Below are positions 15,883-23,828 of a stretch of DNA of 40,337 nucleotides, piece by piece. The stretch is from assembly GCA_963636105.1 (NCBI GenBank), contig CAVHIG010000010.1, positions 1-40,337 on the forward strand. The letters run 5' to 3'. Below the pieces are notes generated by a model that was not told where the DNA came from, made no database searches, and was given only the letters and a program-made list of their open reading frames with translations. Source of the stretch: CAVHIG01 sp963636105. GTDB lineage: Bacteria > Bacillota > Clostridia > Peptostreptococcales > Anaerovoracaceae. The position numbers and the translations under genes were made by a program. Each line of letters starts with the position of its first letter. The stretch's first letter is position 1.

Positions 15883-17313
15883 TTAGGACAGGGACTCACC
15901 CACTACATGTATACGCATTACATTTGTATTTCCGTGCTTTAAGAGCGGTACGCCCGCTGTGATCACTATCTGATCGCCGTCCTTTAAAAGGTCCTTCTTT
16001 TTTCCGGCTTCTATGGCGCTTTGGAAAACTTCCCTCTGATGCTCACCCTTGGCAATTACCGCAGGATAAGTACCCCAGCAAAGTGCAAGCTTTCTGGCTA
16101 CTGATTCCCTGTAAGTAGGAGCTATGATAGGCGGCTGCGGTCTAAAACGCGCTACCATAAATGCCGTATGTCCGCTGGCTGTCGGTGTGAGTATAGCGCT
16201 TACGCCAAGGCCTGCCGCTACAGTACAGGTTGCGTGAGCTATCGCGTTTGTAACGCTCTTGTCCTTTTCGCCCGCACGCTCAAGCTGCATCTTGTGATAG
16301 TCGAGCGCGTCTTCAGTAGCATGGGCGATTTGCGTCATGGCGCATACACTCTCAAGCGGATATTTGCCGGAAGCCGTTTCGCCGGAAAGCATGATGGCAT
16401 CCGTGCCATCGAAAATGGCATTTGCGACGTCCGCCACCTCGGCCCTTGTCGGACGAGGATTTCTCATCATGGAATCGAGCATCTGTGTAGCAGTGACTAC
16501 TATAATGCCCTTGTCATTGCACTTCTTTATTATGCTCTTTTGAGCAACAGGCACTTCCTGCATAGGAATCTCCACGCCGAGGTCACCCCTGGCTACCATG
16601 ATACCGTCAGACTCGGCTATGATTTCATCGATGTTGTCCAGGCCTTCCTTGTTTTCTATCTTGGATATGATCATTATGTCATCGCCGCCAAGCTCCTTGA
16701 GAAGCTGTCTTATCGAGCGCACATCCTCCGCCTTTCGTATAAAAGACGCCGCCACGAAATCTACGCCGTTTTCTACGCCAAATCGTATATCGTCGATATC
16801 CTTTTCGGTAAGCGCCGGAAGATTTATCTTCACATTCGGGACATTTATACCCTTGTTGTCCTTTACAATTCCGCCGTTTTCTACGGTGCATACTATATCC
16901 GTTCCGCTGACCTCATCTACGGTAAGCTGCAGGAGTCCATCGTCTATGAGCACCTTGTCGCCAGCCTTCAGATCCTTCGGAAGCTCTTTGTAGCTTACGC
17001 TGCAAATTTCGGCAGTACCCAATATGTCTCTTGTGGTCAATGTGAATTTCTGGCCATCCTTAAGCTCTACCTCAGGCAATGCAAATTTTCCGGTTCTTAT
17101 CTCCGGCCCCTTTGTATCGAGGAGTATCGCTACATGCATGGATAGCTCCTCTCTCAACTTCTTGATCTTTTCGATTTTTTTCAGGTGCTCTGCGTGCGAG
17201 CCGTGTGAAAAATTGAGACGTGCCGCATTCATACCTGAAAGCATCAGCTTTCTAAGCATTTCATCGCTTTCGCTCGCAGGTCCTATGGTGCATATAATTT
17301 TTGTTTTTCTCAT
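15883..17313 (-). CDS. pyk: Pyruvate kinase
   Basis: Last step of glycolysis, PEP plus ADP to pyruvate plus ATP. The 476-residue protein has the N-terminal MRKTKIICTIGPASE, the LNFSHG loop, the catalytic Lys/Glu region IISKIEN, the signature MVARGDLGVEIP, TATQMLDSM and MLSGETASGKYP, ending with a standard regulatory C-domain. The C-terminal PEP-utiliser extension found in some Bacillus enzymes is absent. ATG 17313 follows AAAGGAT. The roughly 160-base leader contains half of a family A repeat. Confidence 0.97.
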   Translation of the reverse strand: MRKTKIICTIGPASESDEMLRKLMLSGMNAARLNFSHGSHAEHLKKIEKIKKLREELSMHVAILLDTKGPEIRTGKFALPEVELKDGQKFTLTTRDILGTAEICSVSYKELPKDLKAGDKVLIDDGLLQLTVDEVSGTDIVCTVENGGIVKDNKGINVPNVKINLPALTEKDIDDIRFGVENGVDFVAASFIRKAEDVRSIRQLLKELGGDDIMIISKIENKEGLDNIDEIIAESDGIMVARGDLGVEIPMQEVPVAQKSIIKKCNDKGIIVVTATQMLDSMMRNPRPTRAEVADVANAIFDGTDAIMLSGETASGKYPLESVCAMTQIAHATEDALDYHKMQLERAGEKDKSVTNAIAHATCTVAAGLGVSAILTPTASGHTAFMVARFRPQPPIIAPTYRESVARKLALCWGTYPAVIAKGEHQREVFQSAIEAGKKKDLLKDGDQIVITAGVPLLKHGNTNVMRIHVVGESLS

Positions 17314-17388
17314 ATTTCAAATCCTTTCGTATATTATACTTTTTCGAATTATTGTTGTAAGGAAGATTTGGGGCGTTAGCTGTCTGCA

Positions 17389-17470
17389 GACCCTTGTGAC
17401 GAGCAGCTAGAGGCAGCAAGCGATTCGAGCCAGGGTTTTGGCTGCTGCGAGCCTTTGGCACGGGCTTTGC
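17389..17470. repeat. Family A repeat, half copy, in the pyk leader
   Basis: The 68 bases 17394-17461 match window bases 1-68 with two differences (GGGACAG versus GAGGCAG). Only the left arm is present: similarity stops where the central hairpin of copy 1 begins. Transcription from the pyk promoter at 17482-17490 would include this segment in the pyk 5' untranslated region. Confidence 0.75.
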
Positions 17471-17481
17471 CCTACAATGCA

Positions 17482-17490
17482 ATTATAGCA
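17482..17490 (-). promoter_or_regulatory. Extended -10 promoter for pyk
   Basis: On the minus strand TGCTATAAT forms a perfect -10 with the TGn extension. No good -35 is present 17 bases upstream, as is usual for extended -10 promoters. The leader to the pyk ATG would be about 160 nt. Confidence 0.55.
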
Positions 17491-17632
17491 TAGCCTTCCT
17501 CGATTTTGTATAACATTTATGTGAAATCCATGTCAACTTTTTGTCAGGCCTGAGCAGATTTCCGGCGCTGCGGAGAGCCTGCAAAAGCCACCCGCGCCCT
17601 CGCAGTTTCCGCGAAAATTTTTAACAATTCGC

Positions 17633-17661
17633 TTGAAAAATCCGCCGAAAAATGGCATAAT
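17633..17661 (+). promoter_or_regulatory. Sigma-A promoter of the DUF6110-ATPase unit
   Basis: TTGAAA (17633-17638) and CATAAT (17656-17661) are separated by exactly 17 bases. A short inverted repeat ACTGC-GCAT-GCAGT follows (about 17668-17685) and could be an operator, but it is too short to be sure. Confidence 0.65.
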
Positions 17662-17730
17662 TAATTCTGTATGTACTGCGCATGCAGTTAGCATTCACAA
17701 ACAAATTATGCGTACTTGGGAGGTAGTATT

Positions 17731-18087
17731 ATGAAAAAGATGGAATTTGACAAAATCGGATTGTTTGCAGGTGGAGTACTCTTCGGAACAGCAGGACTCA
17801 AGATTCTGACAAGCAAGGATGCAAAAAAGGCTTATACTCATACTGTAGCCGCAGTGCTCCGCGCAAAGGAATGCATCATGTCAGTAGCTACAAATGCCAA
17901 GGAAAATGCTGAAGATATCCTTGAGGACGCAAAGTTCATCAACGAAGAAAGAATCATGGAAGACTCCGAATTCTTCGATGACTTTGCGGAGTGTGATGAC
18001 ACTGAGTGCGGCTGCGGCTGCGATGCTGATTGCGAGGATGCTTGCGAGCCTGCTTGCGAAGGCGCAGAAGAAGAAAAGGCAGAATAA
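17731..18087 (+). CDS. Small DUF6110-like protein with acidic Cys-rich tail
   Basis: Function unknown. The 118-residue product begins MKKMEFDKIGLFAGGVLFGTAG, one hydrophobic segment (about 9-25), followed by KILTSKDAKKAYTHTVAAVLRAKE and an acidic amphipathic helix. This resembles, from memory, the DUF6110 family found next to metal P-type ATPases. The last 30 residues are Asp/Glu-rich with seven or eight cysteines in patterns such as ECGCGCDADCEDAC, which looks suited to bind soft metal ions. ATG 17731 has GGGAGG nine bases upstream; a TTG at 17716 overlaps that site. It is followed after 23 bases by the ATPase, so a role as metal chaperone or partner is an inference. Confidence 0.85.
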   Translation: MKKMEFDKIGLFAGGVLFGTAGLKILTSKDAKKAYTHTVAAVLRAKECIMSVATNAKENAEDILEDAKFINEERIMEDSEFFDDFAECDDTECGCGCDADCEDACEPACEGAEEEKAE

Positions 18088-18110
18088 TTACGAGGAAGCG
18101 TGATTAGAAA

Positions 18111-20189
18111 ATGAAATTTAAGGTAATGCATGAGTCTGCCGGGCGCATCCGTGTGCGCGCCATGCAAAAGCACATGAGCCTCGCTCAGGCGGACATTTTG
18201 GAGGCATATATATGCCATATAGACGGCGTGACAGCAGTCAAGGTCTATGATCGTACCTGCGATGCCGTCATAAGATACAATTCAGCAAGAGAAGATTTGG
18301 CACAGGCTCTCTCATGCTTTTCCTATGAGACTTCTACAGAGCTCGCCCCGGAGCATAGCGGACGCGCTCTCAATAGGGAATATCAGGATAAGCTGGTATT
18401 TGCTGTATCTCGCAGGATTTTCAAGAAGGCGCTGCTGCCATTTCCGATTCGCAGTGCGCTTACTGTCGTAAATTCCCTGCGCTATATAAAGGAAGGAATC
18501 TCCTGCCTCTTGAAGGGCAAAATCCAGGTACCTGTGCTCGACGCGACAGCTATCGGAGTCTCCATCTTGCGCGGTGACTTTGAGACAGCCGGCTCGATCA
18601 TGTTCCTTCTCAATATCGGCGACATATTGAATGAATGGACGCACAAAAAATCCGTATCGGATCTTGCGCGCAGCATGGCTTTGAATGTCGATAAGGTATG
18701 GCTTGAGGTGGATGGTGAGGCAGTGCTCGTCCCGGTAAGCGAGATACAAGCAGGCGATGTCATCACTGTACGTACAGGCGGCATGATTCCGCTCGACGGC
18801 AAGGTAGTCGCGGGCGAGGCGATGGTAAATCAGGCCTCCATCACAGGCGAGCCTCTCGCGGTGCGTAAATCGCCGGGCGGCTACGTATATGCGGGTACTG
18901 TTGTCGAGGAGGGAGATTTTTCCATCCAGGTCGAGAAGGCTTCCGGCTCGGGACGCTATGACCGCATAGTAAAAATGATAGAAGAATCAGAAAAGCTCAA
19001 GTCTGCTACTGAGGACAAGGCTTCTCACCTTGCGGACAAGCTCGTGCCTTATAGCCTGGGGGCAACGGCGCTTATTTGGCTTTTGACTCGAAACGTGACA
19101 AAGGCGCTTGCTGTGCTTATGGTGGATTTTTCCTGCGCGCTCAAGCTTTCTATGCCTATCGCGGTGCTCTCCGCTATGAAGGAAGCGAGCAATTATCATC
19201 TTTCCGTAAAGGGAGGACGCTTCCTGGAGGCTGTATCCGAGGCAGATACGATTGTTTTTGATAAAACAGGCACACTCACACATGCCGCACCAAAGGTTGC
19301 AAAGGTAGTGACATTTGGCGGACATGATGAAAATGAGATGCTGCGCCTTGCAGCCTGCCTTGAGGAGCACTATCCGCATTCAATGGCAAAGGCCGTGGTC
19401 GCGGAGGCCGAGAGAAGAGAGCTTCACCATGAGGAGCATCACTCACAGGTTGAATATATTGTGGCTCACGGCATTTCAAGCAGCGTAGACGGTCAAAAGG
19501 CCATCATTGGCAGCGGGCACTTCGTATTTGAGGACGAGGGCTTTGTAATACCTGAAGGCGAAAAGGACAAATTTGATGATCTCCCTGCGGAATATTCACA
19601 TCTGTATCTTGGACTGTCCGGAAAGCTCGCAGCGGTTATCTGCATTGAGGATCCGTTGCGCGACGAAGCGCAGGCCGTTATAAACGGACTCCACAGGCTT
19701 GGAATTTCAAAGCTTGTGATGATGACCGGGGATAATGAAAAGACAGCACGCGCAGTGGCAAAGGCTGTAGGCGTGGACGAATATTTCTCAGAGGTACTTC
19801 CTGAAGACAAGGCCAACTTTATACGCGCCGAGCACGAGAAAGGCCGCAAGGTTATCATGCTTGGAGATGGAGTAAATGATTCGCCTGCTCTTTCTGAAGC
19901 TGACGCCGGTATCGCGATAAGAGACGGTGCGGCGATTGCTCGAGAGGTGGCGGACATCACAGTGGACGCTGATAATCTCTACTCGCTCATCACTCTCAAG
20001 GAGCTGAGCGACGCCCTCATGAGCAGAATCCATCGCAATTACCGCAGTATAATCGGCTTCAACTTTATGCTCATATGCCTCGGTGTAGCGGGTATATTGC
20101 CGCCGGCAACCTCCGCGCTCCTGCACAATGCTTCTACGCTCTGCATCAGCCTAAGGAGTATGACAAATCTGCTGGACGCTCCGAGATAA
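18111..20189 (+). CDS. P1B-type heavy-metal-translocating ATPase
   Basis: A metal pump of 692 residues. The N-terminal 70 residues form an HMA-like domain (MHESAGRIRVRAM) without the usual CxxC. Catalytic motifs are intact: SITGEP (243-248), the phosphorylation site FDKTGTLT (383-390, D384), the histidine of the HP motif in EEHYPHSMA, MMTGDNEKTA and GDGVNDSPAL. The membrane motif that normally reads CPC or CPx is SCALKLS here (341-347), so the proline is missing and one Cys remains; the transported ion cannot be assigned from known CPx rules. The final helix pair follows NFMLICLGVAGILPP. It is co-directional with the Cys-rich DUF6110-like gene. Confidence 0.93.
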   Translation: MKFKVMHESAGRIRVRAMQKHMSLAQADILEAYICHIDGVTAVKVYDRTCDAVIRYNSAREDLAQALSCFSYETSTELAPEHSGRALNREYQDKLVFAVSRRIFKKALLPFPIRSALTVVNSLRYIKEGISCLLKGKIQVPVLDATAIGVSILRGDFETAGSIMFLLNIGDILNEWTHKKSVSDLARSMALNVDKVWLEVDGEAVLVPVSEIQAGDVITVRTGGMIPLDGKVVAGEAMVNQASITGEPLAVRKSPGGYVYAGTVVEEGDFSIQVEKASGSGRYDRIVKMIEESEKLKSATEDKASHLADKLVPYSLGATALIWLLTRNVTKALAVLMVDFSCALKLSMPIAVLSAMKEASNYHLSVKGGRFLEAVSEADTIVFDKTGTLTHAAPKVAKVVTFGGHDENEMLRLAACLEEHYPHSMAKAVVAEAERRELHHEEHHSQVEYIVAHGISSSVDGQKAIIGSGHFVFEDEGFVIPEGEKDKFDDLPAEYSHLYLGLSGKLAAVICIEDPLRDEAQAVINGLHRLGISKLVMMTGDNEKTARAVAKAVGVDEYFSEVLPEDKANFIRAEHEKGRKVIMLGDGVNDSPALSEADAGIAIRDGAAIAREVADITVDADNLYSLITLKELSDALMSRIHRNYRSIIGFNFMLICLGVAGILPPATSALLHNASTLCISLRSMTNLLDAPR

Positions 20190-20232
20190 AGCTCTGGGAT
20201 AAAGCTCCTTTGCCTCGCAAATTTTACGGCAA

Positions 20233-20271
20233 AGCCTATGCACGGGCAATACCCTGCGCATAGGCTTTTTT
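20233..20271 (+). terminator. Intrinsic terminator after the P-type ATPase
   Basis: AGCCTATGC (20233-20241) pairs perfectly with GCATAGGCT (20258-20266), with an inner GGG/CCC, followed by a run of seven T. Confidence 0.88.
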
Positions 20272-20313
20272 TCTGCTCCTGATTTTTCGTTTTTTCCCTA
20301 CCTGACCTTATCC

Positions 20314-20335
20314 CTCCTGTGCAGCCATCGTCGGC
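20314..20335 (-). pseudogene. Isolated SLH-motif fragment
   Basis: These 22 bases are identical to 21857-21878, where they encode the ADDGCTG core of an SLH domain on the minus strand. No longer similarity flanks them. The fragment may be debris of a second SLH repeat, or chance sharing of a codon-biased motif. Confidence 0.3.
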
Positions 20336-20611
20336 GCAGTCTAATCCTTATGTAAATGATATAATAAGCATATACAGAAATTATCAAATAAAAATGCACA
20401 AAAAAAGTGGTACAATACTGGTATTACATTCCGCCGCCTTGCATCGGGGCTAGCCATTGAAATAACTTGTATTATTGATTGTTGTTGCTATTATTTCCTA
20501 CATTTTACATTTACATAGAGTTTTTGTCAACCTTTTTTTGCTTCAATTTACAGTATTTTGTACTATTTCTCACTCTGTTGCTCAGACATGTGCAACTCAT
20601 TATCCCCACTC

Positions 20612-20813
20612 GACGCAAAAATGTATTTTTGTACTGTTTTTTTGAATGAAATACATTTTTGCGAAGCCATTTTGCTCGATTTTGGCGCTATGGAGACTTT
20701 TGTCCTCAAAAAAATGTATTCTGCCGGGCTTTTTCTACGAAGAATACATTTTTGCATTCGCAAAAATGTACCTTTCATAAAATAACCGCGCAAAAATACA
20801 TTTTTGCGCGGTG
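20612..20813. repeat. Cluster of CAAAAATRYATTTTTG palindromes
   Basis: Six to seven copies of the 7-mer arm CAAAAAT or its complement with TAC/GTA centres lie in about 200 bases: near 20615, 20650, 20709, 20753, 20761 and 20791. The last forms a perfect 11-bp inverted repeat CGCGCAAAAAT/ATTTTTGCGCG (20788-20811), and TACATTTTTGC/GCAAAAATGTA pairs across 20753-20770. Both strands carry open frames with repeated KMYFC/EIHFC-like or KCISF/KYIFA-like words, but these are by-products of the repeats. On the minus strand the first hairpin follows the nitrilase stop and is trailed by TTATTTT, so it may also terminate transcription. Confidence 0.75.
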
Positions 20814-20860
20814 TAGCTGTGTAGCTGTGTGACTGTGTTTGTAATATGCTATGTCGGGTC

Positions 20861-21781
20861 CTACCTGTCCTCGAATTCGAATTTCAAGACATCTGGTCTT
20901 GAATAGTGCCCGCATACGTCAAATTCCATGCGGCTTGCAGGCACCTTCTGCATGTCGAGCTCCGCATAGATGATCTCCTCCTTGTCCCAAACCGTACTGC
21001 TGCAAGGATGGCCATACGGATCAATAACGCAGCTGCCACCGCGACACACGACGTCGCCGAGCCGCGCAATTTCCGCATCGCTCCCGAAAGTCTTCGGATA
21101 CATATCGCGCCCAAAGTACAAATCCGCGTTCACAAAGAAGCAATGGCCCTCAATCGCGATGTGCCGGATCGTATTCTGCCACTCCTCATTGTCATTGGTA
21201 TTCGGGGAAATGTAGATGCTCACACCCTTTTCATACAGCGCCGTGCGCGCAAGCGGCATGTAGCTTTCCCAGCAAATCAGGCTGCCCATAGGACCCCAGG
21301 GAGTATCCATAACTGGGAAAAAATCCTTATCGGCATCGCCCCAAACCACGCGTTCGCTGCCCGTAGGCTTCAGCTTCCTGTGATTCAGCATCTCACCACT
21401 CGGTGAAATCATCATGTTCGAGTTGTAGAGCGTCGCGCTTACGGCATCACGTTCGGAATAGCCAATGCTTATGTACAGGGAATTTTTTACGGCACAGTCA
21501 CGAATTTCCTGCAGCTCCGACCCGTCCGCGAGCAGCGAATTGTCGTAATAGACCTTCCAATCCTTTCGTCCTTCTGCGCCGCGGCTTCCGACCGTAAATC
21601 CGAAGGTCATTCCGTAAGGATAGCCCGGTACAAAGAGCTCCGGAAATACGACGAGCTCCGCGCCGATTTCAGCGCATTTTTCTATTGCGGAAACTGCCTT
21701 TCTTATGCATTTTTCTTTGTCAAACATCACGGGGGAGGCCTGCACTATAGCGAGCCTGCAAGTGTCCTTTTGAATTATCAT
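20861..21781 (-). CDS. Nitrilase (C-N hydrolase superfamily, branch 1)
   Basis: Hydrolyses nitriles to carboxylic acids and ammonia. The 306-residue protein carries the catalytic triad: Glu48 in FPELFVPGYPYG, Lys in HRKLKPTGSERVVWGD (134-149) and Cys170 in SLICWESYMPLAR. The CWE(N/S)YMPLAR form is that of true nitrilases and cyanide hydratases rather than amidases or carbamoylases. ATG 21781 is preceded by AAAGGAAG. It has no obvious metabolic partner nearby. The flanking DNA holds SLH-gene debris on one side and a palindrome cluster on the other, so acquisition by transfer is possible but not shown. Confidence 0.9.
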   Translation of the reverse strand: MIIQKDTCRLAIVQASPVMFDKEKCIRKAVSAIEKCAEIGAELVVFPELFVPGYPYGMTFGFTVGSRGAEGRKDWKVYYDNSLLADGSELQEIRDCAVKNSLYISIGYSERDAVSATLYNSNMMISPSGEMLNHRKLKPTGSERVVWGDADKDFFPVMDTPWGPMGSLICWESYMPLARTALYEKGVSIYISPNTNDNEEWQNTIRHIAIEGHCFFVNADLYFGRDMYPKTFGSDAEIARLGDVVCRGGSCVIDPYGHPCSSTVWDKEEIIYAELDMQKVPASRMEFDVCGHYSRPDVLKFEFEDR

Positions 21782-21789
21782 CAGCTCTT

Positions 21790-21905
21790 CCTTTCATAAA
21801 AATCCGCATATCGGCGCTATTCAGCAAGAACGCGGTAAAAAACGTGACTATATGAGCTCCTGTGCAGCCATCGTCGGCAGCCACATCCGTAGAAGAATTA
21901 TTGAT
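21790..21905 (-). pseudogene. Out-of-frame SLH domain remnant at the 3' end of the surface-protein gene
   Basis: In the frame two bases off the gene, the minus strand encodes NPSDINNSSTDVAADDGCTG followed by AHIVTFF. This aligns with the common SLH pattern GITNGTSATTFSPDATCTRA then QIVTF. The in-frame part just before (DARDYFYDAIL) matches the start of the same SLH repeat. A deletion of roughly 13-14 bases at about 21908 explains the break. No further SLH repeats follow; the frame runs into the nitrilase leader. Confidence 0.6.
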
Positions 21906-23677
21906 GTCCGAAGGATTGCGTCATAGAAGTAATCGCGAGCGTCCGCATCCACGATCGCATCATTTTCCACAAAGGTGGCCGTCACAGTGACCTTGCCGGT
22001 CGGCATGCGGAAGCTGTATTTTTCGCCAATTTCCACGATGTCGAGATTGAGCGCTTTGCCATTCCGATCGCTTACAATCAGTCTTGCCAGGGACCAGCCC
22101 GTATCCGGCTCGACCGTCAGCGTCACGCGGTCGCCACGCCCGGCATGACGGCGGCTTGAGTTGAGCTTTCCGTGCTCGGCCTCGTTTACGATGATGGAGT
22201 AGCTTGGATCATCGCGAACTATGGCTGTCCACTGTGCCTTCAGTGTTATTGTGTCATTATCCGCGTCGTCATCCGGAACAAGCTCGGCATATGTTGTGCT
22301 CCCAGTTACAAGGGTATTGCCATATTTCCATCCGGCAAATGTATAGCCGGATTTTTTCGGCTCACTTATCCCGTCAAGCAGCTTATCTGTCCATTTTATC
22401 TTTGTTTTTTTGTCGATTGAATCAGCGCCGTCTGTGTCGAATATGACAGTGTAGTCTGTTTCCGTCCACTTTGCGTAGCCGTTGTAACCCTCCTTCACCT
22501 GTTCGTTTTCTTTAAAGCATTCGTATGGATCATCATAATCCCAATCCGTATACCAGCCTTCAAACTTATAACCGGCTCTGGTCGGATTATCAATAGGCGT
22601 TGCGGGTTGATTTAAAGACTCATTTACCACCTGGGTAGCATATATAGTATCATTGCCATCTTTGCCTTGCTCTGTGTAGAAGTAAATCAAGTCCGGGTAG
22701 CCATTTACATAATCTTTTCTTGCCATATCCAGCTTGATTTCTCCGTACACGGTGACTCCTGCTGTGAAGTTCAGAGTGGCTATTATATCATTACTTTTTT
22801 TACTTTTATAGCGTACATTGCCGTAAATGCTCCCTCCGGTCAGGGAAAAGTTGCCGTTGTCATCGTACACCGTCCAGTCGTCTCCGCTGCAGTTTTTGAT
22901 CGTGCCGCCCGACATCTCGAAAATGCCGTATAGCGGTGCATATACACCGCTGCCGCTCTCGGCAACGCAATTTTCTATGGTGCCGCCACTCATATCGAAC
23001 CTGCTCGTCCAGAAAATTCCATAGCCTAAAGCATTTCCGTCATTTACCGCCCCCGGAACAAATACAGCGCCGCCGTAATTGGCAGTGCAGCCGCATATCC
23101 GGCCGCCATTCATGAAAAACTTGCCATAGGAGCTATCATTCCTATTATCAGTCAGGTACACACCGCCGCCATTATTGGCAGTGCAGCCTACAATATTGCC
23201 GCCGTTCATATTGAGAGTGGTAGCCCCGAGCATGATTCCGCCGCCATTTGAGGCATGTCCGCCGGTGATAATGCCGCCTGAAATCGTCTTTGTGCCATTT
23301 TCCTCGTCAAGGACCCACAGGCCCTCGCCATTGACCTTGAATTTGTGTCCTTGATTGGGGCGGCTGTCATCAAGCGTCAGCTTGGCGCCATTTTTGACCT
23401 CGATGACACTGCCTTCTTTGTCGCTTTCATATTTCAGCACATATCCGTTCAGATCGAGGATAAGCGTCTTCGAAATCACAAGCGTACTACCAATAGTAAT
23501 GTCCGCCAACAGCTGAACACTTCCACCTTTCGCAGCGGCATCTATAAGCCCGTCTTCGGTGCTTACTGTATTTATTGTATTTACTGTCGGGGTTTCTCCT
23601 TCCGCAAATACGGCGGCCGGCAGCAAAGCTATGACCAGCACAAGGCTCAGCAGAACGGAAATCAATCGTTTTTTCAT
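21848..23677 (-). CDS. Secreted beta-helix and InlB-repeat surface protein, C-terminally frameshifted
   Basis: A 609-residue exported protein. The start is ATG 23677 with GAGGTG upstream; the reading frame is open further up but that part overlaps the promoter. The signal peptide is MKKRLISVLLSLVLVIALLP with likely cleavage after VFA (about residue 25). Residues about 110-260 are right-handed beta-helix repeats (MNGGNIVGC, MNGGRICGC, MSGGTIENC, MSGGTIKNC). Then come two Listeria-Bacteroides/InlB repeats (about 390-500; GYKFEGWY, GYTFAGWK with AKW/AQW ends) and a beta domain ending TVTATF. The final 30 residues read out of frame through an SLH domain that starts DARDYFYDAIL, so the wall anchor is lost. 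The natural ligand is unknown. Confidence 0.85.
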   Translation of the reverse strand: MKKRLISVLLSLVLVIALLPAAVFAEGETPTVNTINTVSTEDGLIDAAAKGGSVQLLADITIGSTLVISKTLILDLNGYVLKYESDKEGSVIEVKNGAKLTLDDSRPNQGHKFKVNGEGLWVLDEENGTKTISGGIITGGHASNGGGIMLGATTLNMNGGNIVGCTANNGGGVYLTDNRNDSSYGKFFMNGGRICGCTANYGGAVFVPGAVNDGNALGYGIFWTSRFDMSGGTIENCVAESGSGVYAPLYGIFEMSGGTIKNCSGDDWTVYDDNGNFSLTGGSIYGNVRYKSKKSNDIIATLNFTAGVTVYGEIKLDMARKDYVNGYPDLIYFYTEQGKDGNDTIYATQVVNESLNQPATPIDNPTRAGYKFEGWYTDWDYDDPYECFKENEQVKEGYNGYAKWTETDYTVIFDTDGADSIDKKTKIKWTDKLLDGISEPKKSGYTFAGWKYGNTLVTGSTTYAELVPDDDADNDTITLKAQWTAIVRDDPSYSIIVNEAEHGKLNSSRRHAGRGDRVTLTVEPDTGWSLARLIVSDRNGKALNLDIVEIGEKYSFRMPTGKVTVTATFVENDAIVDADARDYFYDAILRTSIILLRMWLPTMAAQELI

Positions 23678-23702
23678 ATCGCACCTCACTTTCATACACA
23701 AA

Positions 23703-23731
23703 ATTATAGCAAAATTATGTGCAAAGCGCAA
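23703..23731 (-). promoter_or_regulatory. Sigma-A promoter of the surface-protein gene
   Basis: On the minus strand, TTGCGC (23726-23731) and TATAAT (23703-23708) are spaced by 17 bases, with TGC before the -10. The predicted start lies just ahead of the ribosome site of ATG 23677. Confidence 0.6.
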
Positions 23732-23743
23732 GCAAAGAGCCGT

Positions 23744-23786
23744 AAAAACAAAATCCCGCAGGGCATTTATCGCCGGGCGGGATTTT
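23744..23786 (-). terminator. Intrinsic terminator of the ABC importer operon
   Basis: On the minus strand AAAATCCCGC (23777-23786) pairs with GCGGGATTTT (23750-23759), followed by TGTTTTT. It lies 42 bases past the ATPase stop. Confidence 0.9.
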
Positions 23787-23828
23787 ATCGTATAATAATA
23801 TTTTCTTGCGTAAACTGCGCAGGCACTT

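Noticed and set aside
20558..20793. Mirror-image open frames of about 75 codons on both strands in the palindrome cluster
   Set aside because: They have no convincing ribosome sites, and their repeated words come directly from the DNA palindromes. I treat the DNA repeat as the feature.
20612..20813. CRISPR-like array or iteron origin
   Set aside because: The repeat units alternate in orientation, have irregular spacing and no constant spacers; there are no cas or rep genes nearby.
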